64,000 nt of DNA. Source: Bacillota bacterium. Lineage in GTDB: Bacteria; Bacillota; Clostridia; Ch29. The position numbers and the translations under genes are program-made. Positions 14,824-28,159 of this stretch are shown in pieces (the stretch's first letter is position 1; each line of letters opens with the position of its first letter). The notes beneath the pieces were generated by a model. That model saw nothing but the letters and a program-made list of their open reading frames with translations. It had not been told where the DNA came from and searched no databases. Location of the stretch: positions 124,001 through 188,000 of the forward strand of contig JABVCK010000028.1 in the NCBI GenBank assembly GCA_013540605.1, written 5' to 3'.

Positions 14824-17799
14824 ATGATGGCTGTCATAACAAGCACAGATGGTATTATTCGGTATGCCAGCCCTTCCCTGCTGGAGAAAACCGGGTACAG
14901 CAAAGAAGAAATCATCGGAATGAATTTCTGCAATTTGATAGGCAGTGCTGGAAAAAGCCTTCCCCTCCCGGAAAAAAAATCTGAAAAACATAATATCAGC
15001 AATCAATGGCGGCAAATCACGGTCGCAACAAAGGGCAAAGGACATGTTTGTTTTTCCGTTAGTACAGACTACTGCACCTGGGGAGATATGGAGGCTATTG
15101 CGCTTTTTATGCAGGAGACCTCCCCTTCAATGGAAGAAAAGACGTTTTACGGACAGGTTCTGGATATTCTGCCCGACCCTGTTTTTGCTATTGACTGCAA
15201 GGGGAATGTTACCCTCTGGAATAAAGCTATTGAACAGCTTACACGCGTGAAGAAAGAAGAAATCCTCGGAAAAGGGGATTATGCATATGCTCTCCCCTTT
15301 TACGGCGAGAGAGTGCCCAGTCTGGTAGATCTAGCTTTAAAACCAGACCCCCAGACAGAAAAGAAATATAAATCCTTCCACCGCTACGAGGATAATAGCG
15401 TTGAGGGAGAAATCCACGTCTCGTCCTTAGATTATTATGACTGGACGAAGGCTTTCCCCATATATGATGAAAAGGGAAATCTGCTTGGAGCAGCATCCAT
15501 ATCCAGGGATATCACCGACAGGATAAAAGCTCAGCGAGAATTAGAGTTTTCGCAAAAGCGATTTAAAGAGCTGTTTGACAACAGTCCCGATGCCATCGCC
15601 TATTTTGATAAAAACCACTTTATACAGGATATAAACCCCGCTTTTACACAGCTCTTCGGATATACACTGGAAGAATGCAGAGGAATAAATCTGGATGAAA
15701 TAGTGACAAGGGGAGAGGATATTCAAAGGGCTGCAAAGATTACATACAAACTTTTTGAAGAAGGCATTGCGGATCTGGAGGACTTCCGGTACAGGAAGTC
15801 GGGAGAACCAGTCCTTGTAGGCATCAGGGGTGTACTTGTAAGAATAGACGGTGAAGTGGTTGGGGGATACGGCATTTACAGCGATATTACAGAAAGGATA
15901 AGATACAAGGAAGACCTGGAGTCCGCCAATGCCGAGCTGGAAGCATCCCTTGAGGAGTTAACGGCAGTGGAGGAAGAATTGAGAAATCATTATGAAAAAC
16001 TTCTGGAGAGCGAAGAAAAATACAAAGCTCTTGTCACCCGGATGCAGCAGGGATTAGCCCTCCTTGAAGCCGTATATGATAAATGCGGCAACGTTGTTGA
16101 TTTCCAGTTTCTTGATATGAACGAGAGCTTTGAAGGGCTGTTAGAAAAAAAGCGGGATGAGGTTATCGGCAGAACCCTGCTGCAAATACTCCCCACCATA
16201 GAAGATTACTGGATGCAAAAGCTCAAGCATGTTCTAGGGACCGGAGAAGCAATCCGTTTTGAGGATTATGTCCAGGAACTGAATACGTACCACGAAGTGG
16301 TGGCCTACAGGCCAAAACCCCGGCAAATTGCGTTGATCATCACCAATGTAACTGAAAGAAAACTGGCCGAAGAGGCGCTGCAGGCCAGTGAACTGACTTT
16401 CCGAACTTTATTTGAAGGTTCGTCGGACCCCATATTGATTCTAGATGAATACAAATTTGCAGACTGCAACCCAGCCACAGTCAAAATACTGGGATACCCC
16501 GGCAAGGAGAGCATTGTGGGAAAGACCCCCTGGGAAATCTCTCCCGAAACACAGCCCGACGGTACGCCTTCCAGAAAAAAAGCCATGGAACTCGCGGCCC
16601 AAGCTCAAAAGAAGGGAAAGTGCAGGTTCGAATGGTGGCATAAAAAAAGCGACGGCACGGTATTTCCGGTAGAAGTTATGCTGACGTCCATCATGCTCCA
16701 CGGCAAGAAAGTCCTGCACGCGGTAATCAGAGACATAAGCGACCGCAAACAGATGGAAGAAAAACTCAAATACCTCAGTTTCCATGACCAGCTTACCGGC
16801 CTATACAACAGAAGGTTTTTCGAGGAAGAATTGAAACGACTGGATACTCCAAGGAACCTCCCCCTGACCATAGTTATGGCAGATGTAAACGGCCTCAAGC
16901 TGACTAATGACGCCTTCGGCCACGCAATGGGCGATGAGCTTTTGAAAAAAGCGGCGGAGGTCCTCAGGAAAGCCTGTCGGACCGACGACATCGTTGCAAG
17001 GATTGGTGGGGATGAATTCTCCATTCTTTTGCCAAGAACGGATGCCAGTGATGGGGAGCAAATTGTGGAACGCATTAAGAACCTAACCCTGAAGGAAGAA
17101 GTTGCTTCAATTAAACTATCCGTTTCCTTCGGATGGGAAACCAAAACGGACAGTACTGAGAAAATACAGGACATCATAAAAAAAGCCGACGATAATATGT
17201 ATAAGAAAAAACTATATGAAAGCCCCAGCATGAGAAGCAAAAGCATCGACATCATCCTCCGCACCCTACACGAGAAAAACAAAATGGAAGAAGAGCATTC
17301 CAAAAGGGTGGCCCAGTTTTGCGAAAGAATGGGAAAAGCCCTGGGTCTGTCAGCAGACGAAAACACAATAATAAGAACCGCAGGATTGCTCCATGATATA
17401 GGAAAAATTGCCATAGACGACAAACTTTTAAGCAAGCGCGGAAGACTTACGGATTTTGAACGCGAAGAAGTGCGGCGCCATTCCGAAGTGGGATACCGCA
17501 TCCTCAGCTCCGCAAACGAAATGACAGAGATCGCGGAGTATGTCATTGCACACCACGAAAGGTGGGATGGGAAGGGTTATCCGAAGGGCCTGAAGGGAAC
17601 GGATATACCACTTCAGTCAAGGATAATCGCCATTGCCGATGCCTTTGATGCCATGACCAGCGTTAGAAACTACAGAAATGCATTACCTGAAGAAACAGCC
17701 GTGAGAGAGTTGATAAATAATGCTGGTACCCAGTTTGACCCTCATTTGGTAAAAATATTTATCGAGAAGGTATTGGGGGTTGCTGCCAAAGGGGTCTGA
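14824..17799 (+). CDS. Multi-PAS diguanylate cyclase / HD-GYP phosphodiesterase
   Basis: The 991-residue cytoplasmic signalling protein starts at ATG 14824 after TTTGAGGTGATG. About five PAS-type domains (near 1-100, 110-235, 240-360, 395-510, 515-640) with a coiled coil at about 365-395 precede a GGDEF domain and an HD-GYP domain. GGDEF is intact (ARIGGDEFSIL near 725) and keeps the inhibitory I-site RTDD five residues upstream. HD-GYP is also intact (LLHDIGKIA near 855, HHERWDGKGYP near 910). It could therefore make and break cyclic di-GMP, with PAS domains choosing between them. No transmembrane segment is visible. It converges on a chemoreceptor across a shared terminator. Confidence 0.93.
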   Translation: MMAVITSTDGIIRYASPSLLEKTGYSKEEIIGMNFCNLIGSAGKSLPLPEKKSEKHNISNQWRQITVATKGKGHVCFSVSTDYCTWGDMEAIALFMQETSPSMEEKTFYGQVLDILPDPVFAIDCKGNVTLWNKAIEQLTRVKKEEILGKGDYAYALPFYGERVPSLVDLALKPDPQTEKKYKSFHRYEDNSVEGEIHVSSLDYYDWTKAFPIYDEKGNLLGAASISRDITDRIKAQRELEFSQKRFKELFDNSPDAIAYFDKNHFIQDINPAFTQLFGYTLEECRGINLDEIVTRGEDIQRAAKITYKLFEEGIADLEDFRYRKSGEPVLVGIRGVLVRIDGEVVGGYGIYSDITERIRYKEDLESANAELEASLEELTAVEEELRNHYEKLLESEEKYKALVTRMQQGLALLEAVYDKCGNVVDFQFLDMNESFEGLLEKKRDEVIGRTLLQILPTIEDYWMQKLKHVLGTGEAIRFEDYVQELNTYHEVVAYRPKPRQIALIITNVTERKLAEEALQASELTFRTLFEGSSDPILILDEYKFADCNPATVKILGYPGKESIVGKTPWEISPETQPDGTPSRKKAMELAAQAQKKGKCRFEWWHKKSDGTVFPVEVMLTSIMLHGKKVLHAVIRDISDRKQMEEKLKYLSFHDQLTGLYNRRFFEEELKRLDTPRNLPLTIVMADVNGLKLTNDAFGHAMGDELLKKAAEVLRKACRTDDIVARIGGDEFSILLPRTDASDGEQIVERIKNLTLKEEVASIKLSVSFGWETKTDSTEKIQDIIKKADDNMYKKKLYESPSMRSKSIDIILRTLHEKNKMEEEHSKRVAQFCERMGKALGLSADENTIIRTAGLLHDIGKIAIDDKLLSKRGRLTDFEREEVRRHSEVGYRILSSANEMTEIAEYVIAHHERWDGKGYPKGLKGTDIPLQSRIIAIADAFDAMTSVRNYRNALPEETAVRELINNAGTQFDPHLVKIFIEKVLGVAAKGV

Positions 17800-17820
17800 T
17801 ACAGACCCCTAAATTATTTT
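17788..17820. terminator. Bidirectional terminator between convergent signalling genes
   Basis: GGGGTCTGATACAGACCCC followed by TAAATTATTTTT on the plus strand. The stem includes the last codons of the GGDEF/HD-GYP gene, and the opposite strand gene ends at 17809. Confidence 0.8.
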
Positions 17821-19455
17821 TACATGAACCCCGATTGCCCCTACTACTGCATTATCGGCTTCGTCTTTGATCGGGACAGATACGGTTATATTAATCGAGC
17901 CGGTCGACCGTCCAATATAAGGCTGTGTTACAAAACTGTTTCCCTTTAAGGCCTCAACAACCCATGTCCTGAAAGCAATATTTTTGACGGTTGAATCCGA
18001 AGTCATAAACCTAAGATCTCCTTTGCTGTCAACAATCATTACATTTTCAATATGGTGATTATCATTCAGCAATTTATACGATTTTTCCTTCAACCTGTCG
18101 GTATTGAATACCTTGACAGACGGGTCCCGGCTCATTTCAAGCAATTGTGCCTGTATTCTGGGAATCGCCTCAAGTACCTCGGGAGACATTTTAAAACCTG
18201 AAATAAATTCCGAAGAAATATTTTTCATGTCAGTGGCCATATCAAGAAGTTTCCTGCCATTGTTTGAAAGAAATTCAAAATAACTCTTCTGCTGCTGGCT
18301 TGATGCTGAAACTTGCTGGGCGGAAGCAGCCGTTTCTTCAGAAACGCTTGCAATTTTCTCAGCTTCCTCCACTACTATCTGTACTTTTTGAACCTGGTCC
18401 ACCGTAAGCGTCTTTATGTTTTCAGTTGCCGCATTGAGCTCGTCGATACTCGATACAATTTCATCAAAGGCTGTTCCGGAATCCTTTCCTTTTTTTATGT
18501 TCATTTCAGCCATTGCCGCACTTTTCTCGACCTGATTTGCGGTTTCCCTTGATTCCTTCTGTATGGTCTCTGCCAGATCCTTTATCTCCTTAACTGCCTT
18601 TACTGATTGCTCCGCCAATTTCCTTACTTCCTCAGCAACTACAGCAAACCCTCTTCCCTGTTCTCCTGCCCTTGCTGCTTCAATAGCGGCATTTAAGGCT
18701 AATAGATTGGTTTGCTCCGCAATATCCGAAACCACCATAACAAAGTCATTTATTTTCTCTGTCTGTTTTTCCAGTGTTCTCATGCTCTGACCTGCCATGG
18801 CATTGGTATCCGCCGAAAGCCTTATACTATCGATCAGCTCTTCGAGCGTAGACCTGGTTTCCTTTACCCGCTCAACTATGTTAAGGGTTATTTCTTCTCC
18901 CCTTTTAATGTCTTTAGCAATTTCTTCAGACATTTCCTTTAAAGCCATAACACTTTCCAAAGCTTCCTGTGTCGACCCTGCCTGCTCTCCTGCCCCCCCG
19001 GCAATCTCATCTATAGAAGCTGCTATTTGCCGGGCAGCCTCGTTTGCATCTTCTATGCTGTTATTATTCAACCCGGTTAAATAGTCAAGCTCTTCCGATG
19101 CCCTCTGCATCCGTCCAATCAGCATAAAAATGTTACCGAACAACGCATTGACCGTTTCGACCATGAAACCTTTATTATCCTGTGACCTGCTCAGCCTGAA
19201 GGCCTGCGTTATATCTCCCCGGACTACATCCCTGAGAACCTTTTCGACATCCGTTAACGGCTTTACCGCTCTGTCCAACACCAGCAAAGATACCGTCAAT
19301 AGTACCAAGATTGAGAATGCTCCCGGCATTAATACTGCCTGGAGAGGTATTTTCCCCAATATTAGAGATAATACGGCATAAGCTACAACCGGTAAGCCGA
19401 AAACTGCAACTAAAAATAAATAAACTTTAGATGCTGAGAGCGAACGCTCTTCCAT
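17809..19455 (-). CDS. Methyl-accepting chemotaxis protein with C-terminal Cache-like domain
   Basis: The roughly 548-residue receptor has two N-terminal hydrophobic segments (about 13-60), a HAMP ([18 protein letters not shown]), then the signalling coiled coil with [18 protein letters not shown] and [18 protein letters not shown]. Unusually, a PDC/Cache-like sensor follows the signalling domain (about 430-545: [28 protein letters not shown], then [20 protein letters not shown]), and there is no large extracellular domain between the membrane segments. I prefer ATG 19455 to the ATG two codons earlier, because AGGGGGT touches the latter. Confidence 0.88.
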   Translation of the reverse strand: MEERSLSASKVYLFLVAVFGLPVVAYAVLSLILGKIPLQAVLMPGAFSILVLLTVSLLVLDRAVKPLTDVEKVLRDVVRGDITQAFRLSRSQDNKGFMVETVNALFGNIFMLIGRMQRASEELDYLTGLNNNSIEDANEAARQIAASIDEIAGGAGEQAGSTQEALESVMALKEMSEEIAKDIKRGEEITLNIVERVKETRSTLEELIDSIRLSADTNAMAGQSMRTLEKQTEKINDFVMVVSDIAEQTNLLALNAAIEAARAGEQGRGFAVVAEEVRKLAEQSVKAVKEIKDLAETIQKESRETANQVEKSAAMAEMNIKKGKDSGTAFDEIVSSIDELNAATENIKTLTVDQVQKVQIVVEEAEKIASVSEETAASAQQVSASSQQQKSYFEFLSNNGRKLLDMATDMKNISSEFISGFKMSPEVLEAIPRIQAQLLEMSRDPSVKVFNTDRLKEKSYKLLNDNHHIENVMIVDSKGDLRFMTSDSTVKNIAFRTWVVEALKGNSFVTQPYIGRSTGSINITVSVPIKDEADNAVVGAIGVHVKII

Positions 19456-19560
19456 ATTCATACCCCCTATTCCACGCGCTGCTGCGCTTCTCTACTTATT
19501 GCCTTATTATCTGTATCGCCAGGATACTTTGCAGACTTTACACCTTTATTCTTTTAAAGG

Positions 19561-19619
19561 GACAAGGGGAAAGGTGGCAGACAAGTCCCTGTCCCCTTGT
19601 CTGCCACCTTCCCCCTGTC
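19561..19619. repeat. Family A-like long hairpin with GGCAGACAA arms
   Basis: The left arm (19561-19584) and right arm (19597-19619) are almost perfectly complementary (about 23 bp) around the loop gtccctgtcccc. The loop is a diverged relative of the complement of GGGGACGGTTC. It lies between gatB and a chemoreceptor gene transcribed on the same strand and could also serve as a terminator. Confidence 0.75.
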
Positions 19620-19641
19620 GCATACCAATCCCCGTATACCA

Positions 19642-21075
19642 TTATTTGCCTAAGAGTTCTTTTAAAAGTTTGTTCACCACCTGGGGGTTTGCCTTACCCC
19701 TGGTTTCCTTCATGGTTTGCCCGACCAGGAATCCCAAGGCCTTCTCCTTACCCGCTTTATAATCCTCAACGGATTGCGGGTTTGCATAAAGGATAGCCTG
19801 AATCACGGCCTTTAATTCGTTCTCGTCATTAATCTGAAGCAGCCCAAGGCTCTTGACCAATACTTCAGGCTCTTCGCCGGTTTCAAACATCTCTGTGAAC
19901 ACCTTCTTTGCCGCCGAGCCGCTTATGGTTCCCTTGTCCACCAGTTCAAGCAAGGCAGCCAGGTGTTTTGCCGGGAAGGGGATTTGTGCGGGCTCCATGC
20001 CCTTCTCGTTCAGTATTCTCAAGAGTTCTCCCATCACCCAGTTGCTCACGGTCTTGGGTTCGCCGCTGTATATGCCTGCACACTCTTCAAAGAACAGCGC
20101 CATAGGCAGCGATGCGGTAATCACCCCTGCATCGTATTCGGGCAGACCGTATTCCCTGATATACCTTTCCAGCTTGACATAGGGCAGTTCAGGCAGCTCG
20201 GACTTCAGACCCTCGACATAGTCCCTTTCCAGCACCACGGGAACCAGGTCGGGTTCCGGGAAGTACCTGTAGTCATGGGCCTCCTCCTTGCTCCTGAGGG
20301 AAGTGTTGATTCCCCTGATATCGTCCCATTTCCTGGTCTCCTGTACCACTTCGCCCCCGGACTCTATAAGCTCAATCTGCCTTGCCTTTTCATTCTCAAT
20401 CGCGTTTACAAGGGCTTTGAAGGAGTTAAGGTTCTTCATCTCGGTTCTGGTCCCGAGCGTTGTGGTTCCGGCCGGCCGTACCGAGAGGTTGACGTCAAAC
20501 CGCAGGGAGCCTTCCTGCATTTTGCAGTCGGATACTCCAATATATTCGAGTATGGATTTTATCTTTTCGGCGTAGGCACGCGCTTCCTCCGCGCTCCGCA
20601 TATCCGGTTCGGATACGATCTCAATGAGGGGAACCCCGCAGCGGTTGTAGTCTATCAATGTGCTGCCGTCATCGGTGTCGTGCAGCAGTTTCCCCGCATC
20701 CTCCTCGATATGTATCCTTGTTATACCTATTTTCTTTGGACCGTCTTGCGTATCTATTTCAATATACCCCCTGCTGCAAATGGGAAGGTCGTACTGGGAT
20801 ACCTGGTACGCCTTCGGCAGGTCGGGGTAGAAATAGTTCTTCCTGTCCAGTTTACTGAATTCCGCAATGCTGCAGTTGGTTGAAATGCCGGCCTTGACCG
20901 CGTATTCAACCACCTTCCCGTTGAGCACGGGTAAAACGCCCGGAAGCCCGAGGCATATAGGGCAGCAGTGAGTGTTTTCATCCCCTCCGAACGCGGTAGT
21001 ACAGCCGCAGAATATCTTCGTTTCGGTGCACAGCTCAGCATGTATTTCAAGCCCGATAACCGTTTCGTATTTCAA
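19642..21075 (-). CDS. gatB: Asp/Glu-tRNA amidotransferase subunit B
   Basis: The 477-residue subunit binds the misacylated tRNA and phosphorylates the glutamyl or aspartyl end before amidation. Seen: [10 protein letters not shown] start, the zinc-cysteine region [20 protein letters not shown], the [15 protein letters not shown] active-site block, the EDAGK motif and the C-terminal YqeY-like tail ending KLLKELLG. Length is normal. It is last in gatC-gatA-gatB, 14 nt after gatA. tRNA-Gln in this window would be its substrate. Confidence 0.97.
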   Translation of the reverse strand: MKYETVIGLEIHAELCTETKIFCGCTTAFGGDENTHCCPICLGLPGVLPVLNGKVVEYAVKAGISTNCSIAEFSKLDRKNYFYPDLPKAYQVSQYDLPICSRGYIEIDTQDGPKKIGITRIHIEEDAGKLLHDTDDGSTLIDYNRCGVPLIEIVSEPDMRSAEEARAYAEKIKSILEYIGVSDCKMQEGSLRFDVNLSVRPAGTTTLGTRTEMKNLNSFKALVNAIENEKARQIELIESGGEVVQETRKWDDIRGINTSLRSKEEAHDYRYFPEPDLVPVVLERDYVEGLKSELPELPYVKLERYIREYGLPEYDAGVITASLPMALFFEECAGIYSGEPKTVSNWVMGELLRILNEKGMEPAQIPFPAKHLAALLELVDKGTISGSAAKKVFTEMFETGEEPEVLVKSLGLLQINDENELKAVIQAILYANPQSVEDYKAGKEKALGFLVGQTMKETRGKANPQVVNKLLKELLGK

Positions 21076-21089
21076 CGCATATCACCTCC

Positions 21090-22547
21090 TCAGATTTGTG
21101 GCCGGGCGCCATTGTGGCCGGTATTTTGCTCATAGGCGTAAGCAGCGGCCAGGACCGTACCTTCATCAAAGGGTTTCCCGATTATCTGCAGCCCGACGGG
21201 AAGACCGTCTACAAAGCCGCAGGGAACGGATATGCCCGGAAGCCCCGCGATGTTCACCGGAATGGTATATACATCGGACAGGTACATCTGCAAGGGATCA
21301 TGGGTCTTCTCCCCTGCCTTAAAGGCTACGGTCGGCGAGGTCGGACAGACCACTACGTCGTATCCGTCAAACACCCTATCAAAGTCCTGCTTCACCAGCG
21401 TCCTGACCTTCTGGGCCTTCTTGTAATATGCATCATAGTAGCCCGAGCTTAGAGCATAGGTGCCCAGCATTATCCTCCGTTTGACCTCATCGCCGAAGCC
21501 CCGGCTCCTTGTCGCGACAAACAGGTCCTTTAAATCCTTAAAGCCTTCCGCCCTGTAACCATACCTTATGCCGTCATACCGGGCAAGGTTGGAACTCGCT
21601 TCGGCCGAGGCTATTATATAATAGGCTGCGAGGGCGTATTCGGTATGGGGAAGGGATACCTCTTCGCATACAGCCCCCAGCTTTTCAAAATCCTTTATCG
21701 CCGCCATAACCGTATTCTTTACGTGGGGGTCGATGCCTTCGGCAAAGTACTCCGCTGGAATGGCAACCCTAAGGCCCTTTATTTCACCCTTTAAACTCCT
21801 GGTAAAATCCGGGACATCCAAATCAACCGAGGTTGAATCGAATTCATCGTAACCGGAAATATGGTTCAAAACAATGGCGCAATCGGTCACATCCCTTGTT
21901 ATCGGCCCTATCTGGTCAAGGGATGACGCAAAGGCAACAAGCCCATACCTGGAAACCCTTCCGTAGGTTGGCTTCATTCCAACCACACCGCATAGGGCGG
22001 CAGGCTGCCTGATGGAGCCTCCCGTATCCGAACCCAGGGCGAAGAAGGCTGTCCCCGATGCTACAGCAGCAGCGGAGCCGCCGCTTGAGCCCCCCGGTAC
22101 CCGCTGCAGGTCCCAGGGGTTGTAGGTCTTCTTAAACCCCGAATTCTCTGTGGACGACCCCATCGCAAACTCGTCCATGTTGGTCTTGCCGACCAGGACT
22201 CCCCCGGCCCGGTCCAGCCGGCTGTATACCGTGGCGCTGTATGGCGGGACGAAATTATTTAAAATATTCGACGCGCAGGTTGTTTTAATATCCTCGGTGC
22301 ACATATTGTCCTTAAGGGCCATGGGCACTCCTGCTATATCTGCAAGGGCTTCACCCTCTCCTATAAGCCTGTCCACTTCCCTTGCCTTCGCAAGGGCCTG
22401 CTCCTCCGTTACCGTTATGTACGCGCCAACCCTGTCATCCACTTCTTTTATTCTGTCAATTATGTACCGGGTTACTTCCTCGGAACTTATCTCCCTTTTC
22501 CTTATCCTGTCGGCCACCTGGCTGACCGTCATGTGATGCAGCTTCAC
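21090..22547 (-). CDS. gatA: Asp/Glu-tRNA amidotransferase subunit A (amidase)
   Basis: Releases ammonia from glutamine and passes it to GatB. The amidase-signature Ser-cisSer-Lys triad is present: Lys in VPMALKDNM, Ser in [15 protein letters not shown] and the nucleophile Ser in [17 protein letters not shown] place the start at GTG 22547 ([10 protein letters not shown]), 6 nt after GGAGGG. The open frame extends a few codons further to a TTG without a site. Length is 485 residues, normal for the family. Confidence 0.97.
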   Translation of the reverse strand: MKLHHMTVSQVADRIRKREISSEEVTRYIIDRIKEVDDRVGAYITVTEEQALAKAREVDRLIGEGEALADIAGVPMALKDNMCTEDIKTTCASNILNNFVPPYSATVYSRLDRAGGVLVGKTNMDEFAMGSSTENSGFKKTYNPWDLQRVPGGSSGGSAAAVASGTAFFALGSDTGGSIRQPAALCGVVGMKPTYGRVSRYGLVAFASSLDQIGPITRDVTDCAIVLNHISGYDEFDSTSVDLDVPDFTRSLKGEIKGLRVAIPAEYFAEGIDPHVKNTVMAAIKDFEKLGAVCEEVSLPHTEYALAAYYIIASAEASSNLARYDGIRYGYRAEGFKDLKDLFVATRSRGFGDEVKRRIMLGTYALSSGYYDAYYKKAQKVRTLVKQDFDRVFDGYDVVVCPTSPTVAFKAGEKTHDPLQMYLSDVYTIPVNIAGLPGISVPCGFVDGLPVGLQIIGKPFDEGTVLAAAYAYEQNTGHNGARPQI

Positions 22548-22565
22548 CGGAATTCCCTCCAATCC

Positions 22566-22850
22566 TTATTCAATAACCCTTGGCACCCTGAAGCATCCCT
22601 TATCGCTGTCGGGTGCATTCTGCAGTATCTTGTCCCTATCCATGGACGGCCTTACCCTATCCTCCCTGAAGACATTCTTAACCGATAATATATGGGCTGT
22701 GGGCGGCACTTCTTCAGTGTCGACCTCGTTCAATTTCTCAGCGTATTTGAGTATATCGTTTAGGGTTTTGGTAAAGTTCTCCTTATCCTCCTCCGAAAAC
22801 TCAAGCCGCGCAAGCTCTGCCACATATTCTACATCCTTCCTGGTAATCAT
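22566..22850 (-). CDS. gatC: Asp/Glu-tRNA amidotransferase subunit C
   Basis: The 94-residue subunit stabilises the GatA-GatB complex. It begins ITRKDVEYVAELARLEFSEE, the usual opening of the family, and ends with DKGCFRVPRVIE. ATG 22850 follows GGAGGTGAGC. It is first of the gatCAB operon. Confidence 0.95.
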   Translation of the reverse strand: MITRKDVEYVAELARLEFSEEDKENFTKTLNDILKYAEKLNEVDTEEVPPTAHILSVKNVFREDRVRPSMDRDKILQNAPDSDKGCFRVPRVIE

Positions 22851-22966
22851 ACGCTCACCTCCGTCTTTGCCTATATAAAGAGCAAGAGGGTTATTAAACC
22901 CCCTCCGATTAAACTTACTATATATTATAATCTATATTCGATGGAATTGTAAAAGCAAAATCGCCA

Positions 22967-23107
22967 TTAATCCGCTTCATCGCTGAGAATTATTACCTTC
23001 CATCCCTTGAGTTTCATATTCAGAAGCCACAATATTTTGTCTATGATGGTCCTGAAATTATAGTCCTCAACGTAGTATACGTTTCCCCTTTTTAGTTTGT
23101 ACTTCAA
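22967..23107 (-). CDS. 46-residue small protein of unknown function
   Basis: A minus-strand TTG at 23107 is preceded by AAGGGAGTGTAAGAC. The frame encodes 46 residues beginning MKYKLKRGNVYYVEDYNF, a mixed basic and aromatic sequence, then a predicted amphipathic helix (TIIDKILWLLNMKL) and a strand GWKVIILSDEAD before TAA. The composition is protein-like and the start is supported, but I do not recognise it. It lies between ligA and gatC on the same strand. Confidence 0.55.
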   Translation of the reverse strand: MKYKLKRGNVYYVEDYNFRTIIDKILWLLNMKLKGWKVIILSDEAD

Positions 23108-23205
23108 GTCTTACACTCCCTTGGATATTAAAATAATATACTAAATGTTAAATTTTTATCAGTTTGTAGTATACTATTATATTATATACGTTTTGATTAT
23201 CCCTT

Positions 23206-25400
<2,195 letters not shown>

Positions 25401-26858
25401 TCTTGATGTTGATTGCAGCGTTTATATCTCTGTCTAACATATTACCACATTCGCACTGAAATACTCTCTCAGACAAAGACAGGTTTTCTTTTTTCTTTCC
25501 GCATTTGCTGCAGGTTTTGGAGCTTGGAAACCACTTGTCTATTTTGACAAGCTGTTTCCCTTGTTCCCTTAGCTTGTAGTCTAGAAATGACGTAAACATT
25601 CCAAAGCTGTTGTCTGCTATGCTTTTACCGAAATTTAAGGCTTGAGACATGCCTTTCATGCTTAAGTCCTCTATGCATACGGCATCATAGGCATTGGTTA
25701 TCTGCCTTGACAGCTTATGCAAAAAGTCCTTTCTTTGATTTGCTACTTTTTCGTACAGTTTTGCTAATTTAATGCGCTGTTTCTCTCTGTTTTTACTACC
25801 TTTTTGGCATTTTGACAGCTTTCTCTGCTCTTTTGCAAGCCTTTCTACGGCTTTATGGTAATATTTTGGATGATTAGCGAATTCTCCATCGGATGAGACA
25901 AAGAGTTCTTTCATGGAAAAGTCTAACCCTACAATGTTTACCGGCTTTATCTCTTGTATTTGATCTTGATACTCAAATAAGATGCTTGCGAAGTATTTGC
26001 CTGTTGGTGTCTTACTAATAGTTACAGCTTTTAGTATGTAATTATTTGGTATTTGCCGGTGTTGTTTTATTTTTACTTGGCCGATTTTAGGCAGTTTCAA
26101 GTATCCATCCTTTAGACTGATGTTTCCATTTACATGATTTGTTGTGTAGCTTTGACGGTTATGTTTCTTGGATTTGAATCTTGGAAACCCAGTCTTTTTA
26201 TCTCTAAAAAAGTTATTGTAAGCTGTCTGCAAATTGATTTGGGCATTGGCAAGGGCCAGACTGTCAACTTCTTTGAGCCACTCAAACTCTTTTTTGTACT
26301 GTGCCGGTGTATTGTTCAGCTTTTTACCTGTCTGATTGTAATATTCTATTTTATCAGCGAGCATACGGTTATAGATAAACCGCACACAGCCGAAAGTCTT
26401 GGCGAATAGTATTTGCTGCCCGGCATTTGGATATATTCTAAATTTATATGCCTTGTTCATCACCCTCAACCTCCCTGAAAACAGTATATCACAGTGGAGT
26501 TAATCGAACAAGTGTTTGCATTTATTTTGTTCAGAAATAGGCAATTTATCCCACCACATTAGAGGTAGGGGACTTCTTGCTGCGGTAGGTTAAAGCTCAC
26601 ACACAAATATTATATGGCGGTTTACACAATGATACAAAAACCAGCTTTTTTTCAATGCAATACGCCTTCTCTCTATCTGAGAATTTAACTGCCTTATAGA
26701 AAATTATATCAGCATATCAGCCTTTTTATAAGATGCAAATATAATATGCCTTTACGGGCAGTCGTCCGCAGACATGCAGCTATGGCATGGTAACGCTTTC
26801 CATCCATCCATGTCTATGGTAGAATTGAATGTATAGTAAACTACAAGGAGGAATCTGT

Positions 26859-27155
26859 ATGAAAAAGGAAGTACTCCCCGGAGTGGTAATAGAAACCCTG
26901 TCGGTCGGTGAAAACCTTATGACGGTTAAGGGCATCCTATCAAAGGACAGCACTGTCCCAAACCATTCCCATCCCTATGAGCAGACAAGCTTCATACACA
27001 GGGGAAAACTCAAGTATACCGTCAACGGAAAGGATATAATAATGAACGAAGGGGACAGCCTTATAATAAAGCCCAACGAAGAGCACTCCTGCGTAGCGCT
27101 GGAAGACACTGAGGATATAAACACCTTTTTTCCCATAAGGAAAGATTACCTGTAA
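26859..27155 (+). CDS. Small cupin-domain protein
   Basis: The 98-residue single-domain beta-barrel starts at ATG 26859 after AAGGAGG. It has the cupin pattern PNHSHPYEQTSFIHRGKLKY, in which two histidines and a glutamate would bind a metal, then GDSLIIKPNEEHSCVALEDT with the third histidine. The function of such small cupins is usually unknown. The 260 bp before it (from 26600) hold only the flank of the IS left end and an AT-rich stretch with no gene. Confidence 0.85.
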   Translation: MKKEVLPGVVIETLSVGENLMTVKGILSKDSTVPNHSHPYEQTSFIHRGKLKYTVNGKDIIMNEGDSLIIKPNEEHSCVALEDTEDINTFFPIRKDYL

Positions 27156-27195
27156 TATGTATCAAAGCCCTGCCGGTCAAACCGCAGGGCCCATT

Positions 27196-28137
27196 TCATT
27201 CGAAAATCCTGGCAACGCTGTCTATGCTTTCGTAGCCGCTGATGTCGTGCTCCATCAGGGGTATCCTGTACAGTATCCTATCCCCGAACCTCTCCTGGAT
27301 TTCCTCCATGTACTTATCCTCTACTTCCTTCCTCTTCCTCCAGAAGTCGCTGTCAATATTCTCCGGCATCACCCTGTTCACGATGACCCCTTCCACGTGT
27401 ACCCCGTTTCTCTCCAGATAGTTTATGGCCTTGTCGGTCTCCAGTATCGGGAGCCTCTGGGCATTGACGACAAAGACAAACCCCGCCCTCTTATCGTCGA
27501 TTATAAAGGTTCGGGCCTTCTCAAAGCTTTCCTTCCTGCGGTTCAGGATGTCCAGCACCGGGTCTTCCTTAACCCTCTCAGCCAGCGACTTGTCCGCAAC
27601 CGAGGCCATCTTCATCATATCATTTATATTTTTTCTCCTTTGAATCATGCCCTGGAGCCATCCCCCCATCAGTTCGGGCAGGGACAAAAGCCGCAGGGTG
27701 TGCCCGGTGGGCGCCGTATCGAACACTACCCTCTCGTATTCCCCTCCCACCATATCAATGACCTCGATAAACTTATCGAAAATTGCCGCTTCCTCGGCGC
27801 CGGGCGAATGATAAGCCGCATCGAGCTGCTGCTGTATCTGGCTTATGATAATGGGGCTGAAGCTGCCCTTCATCTGCTCCTTTATACTGTTTATATACTT
27901 CCGGCTCTCCTTTTCGGGATCGATTTCTATCCCGTACAGGTTTTTCTCCAGCATCCTCGGCTCTGCTCCCAGGTCAACCTGGAATATCTGCCCGAGGGAA
28001 TGGGCAGGGTCCGTGGACAGCACAAGGGTCTTGTAGCCCTTGCGGGAAAGATACAGGGAATAGGCAGAGGAACAGGTTGTTTTTCCCACGCCTCCCTTGC
28101 CTCCGAAGAATACGATTTCTTTTTCCTTTAGATTTGC
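27196..28137 (-). CDS. ArsA/GET3-type anion-transporting ATPase
   Basis: The 313-residue single-module protein starts at ATG 28137 (MANLKEKEIVFFGG). The deviant Walker A FGGKGGVGKTTCSS is at about 10-23. Switch I LSTDPAHSL and switch II FDTAPTGHTLRLLSLPE also match. ArsA drives arsenite efflux, while GET3-like proteins deliver tail-anchored proteins. Single-domain clostridial members have no proven role, and no arsB/arsD/arsR is nearby, so arsenic resistance is not supported. Its start lies 22 bp after the small gene 28160-28459. Confidence 0.85.
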   Translation of the reverse strand, partial: ANLKEKEIVFFGGKGGVGKTTCSSAYSLYLSRKGYKTLVLSTDPAHSLGQIFQVDLGAEPRMLEKNLYGIEIDPEKESRKYINSIKEQMKGSFSPIIISQIQQQLDAAYHSPGAEEAAIFDKFIEVIDMVGGEYERVVFDTAPTGHTLRLLSLPELMGGWLQGMIQRRKNINDMMKMASVADKSLAERVKEDPVLDILNRRKESFEKARTFIIDDKRAGFVFVVNAQRLPILETDKAINYLERNGVHVEGVIVNRVMPENIDSDFWRKRKEVEDKYMEEIQERFGDRILYRIPLMEHDISGYESIDSVARIFE

Positions 28138-28159
28138 CATGGAAATCAATCCCCTCTCA

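Noticed and set aside
16605-17546. A 313-codon minus-strand frame inside the GGDEF/HD-GYP gene
   Set aside because: The sense strand encodes both catalytic domains; the antisense product is serine/leucine-rich shadow sequence.
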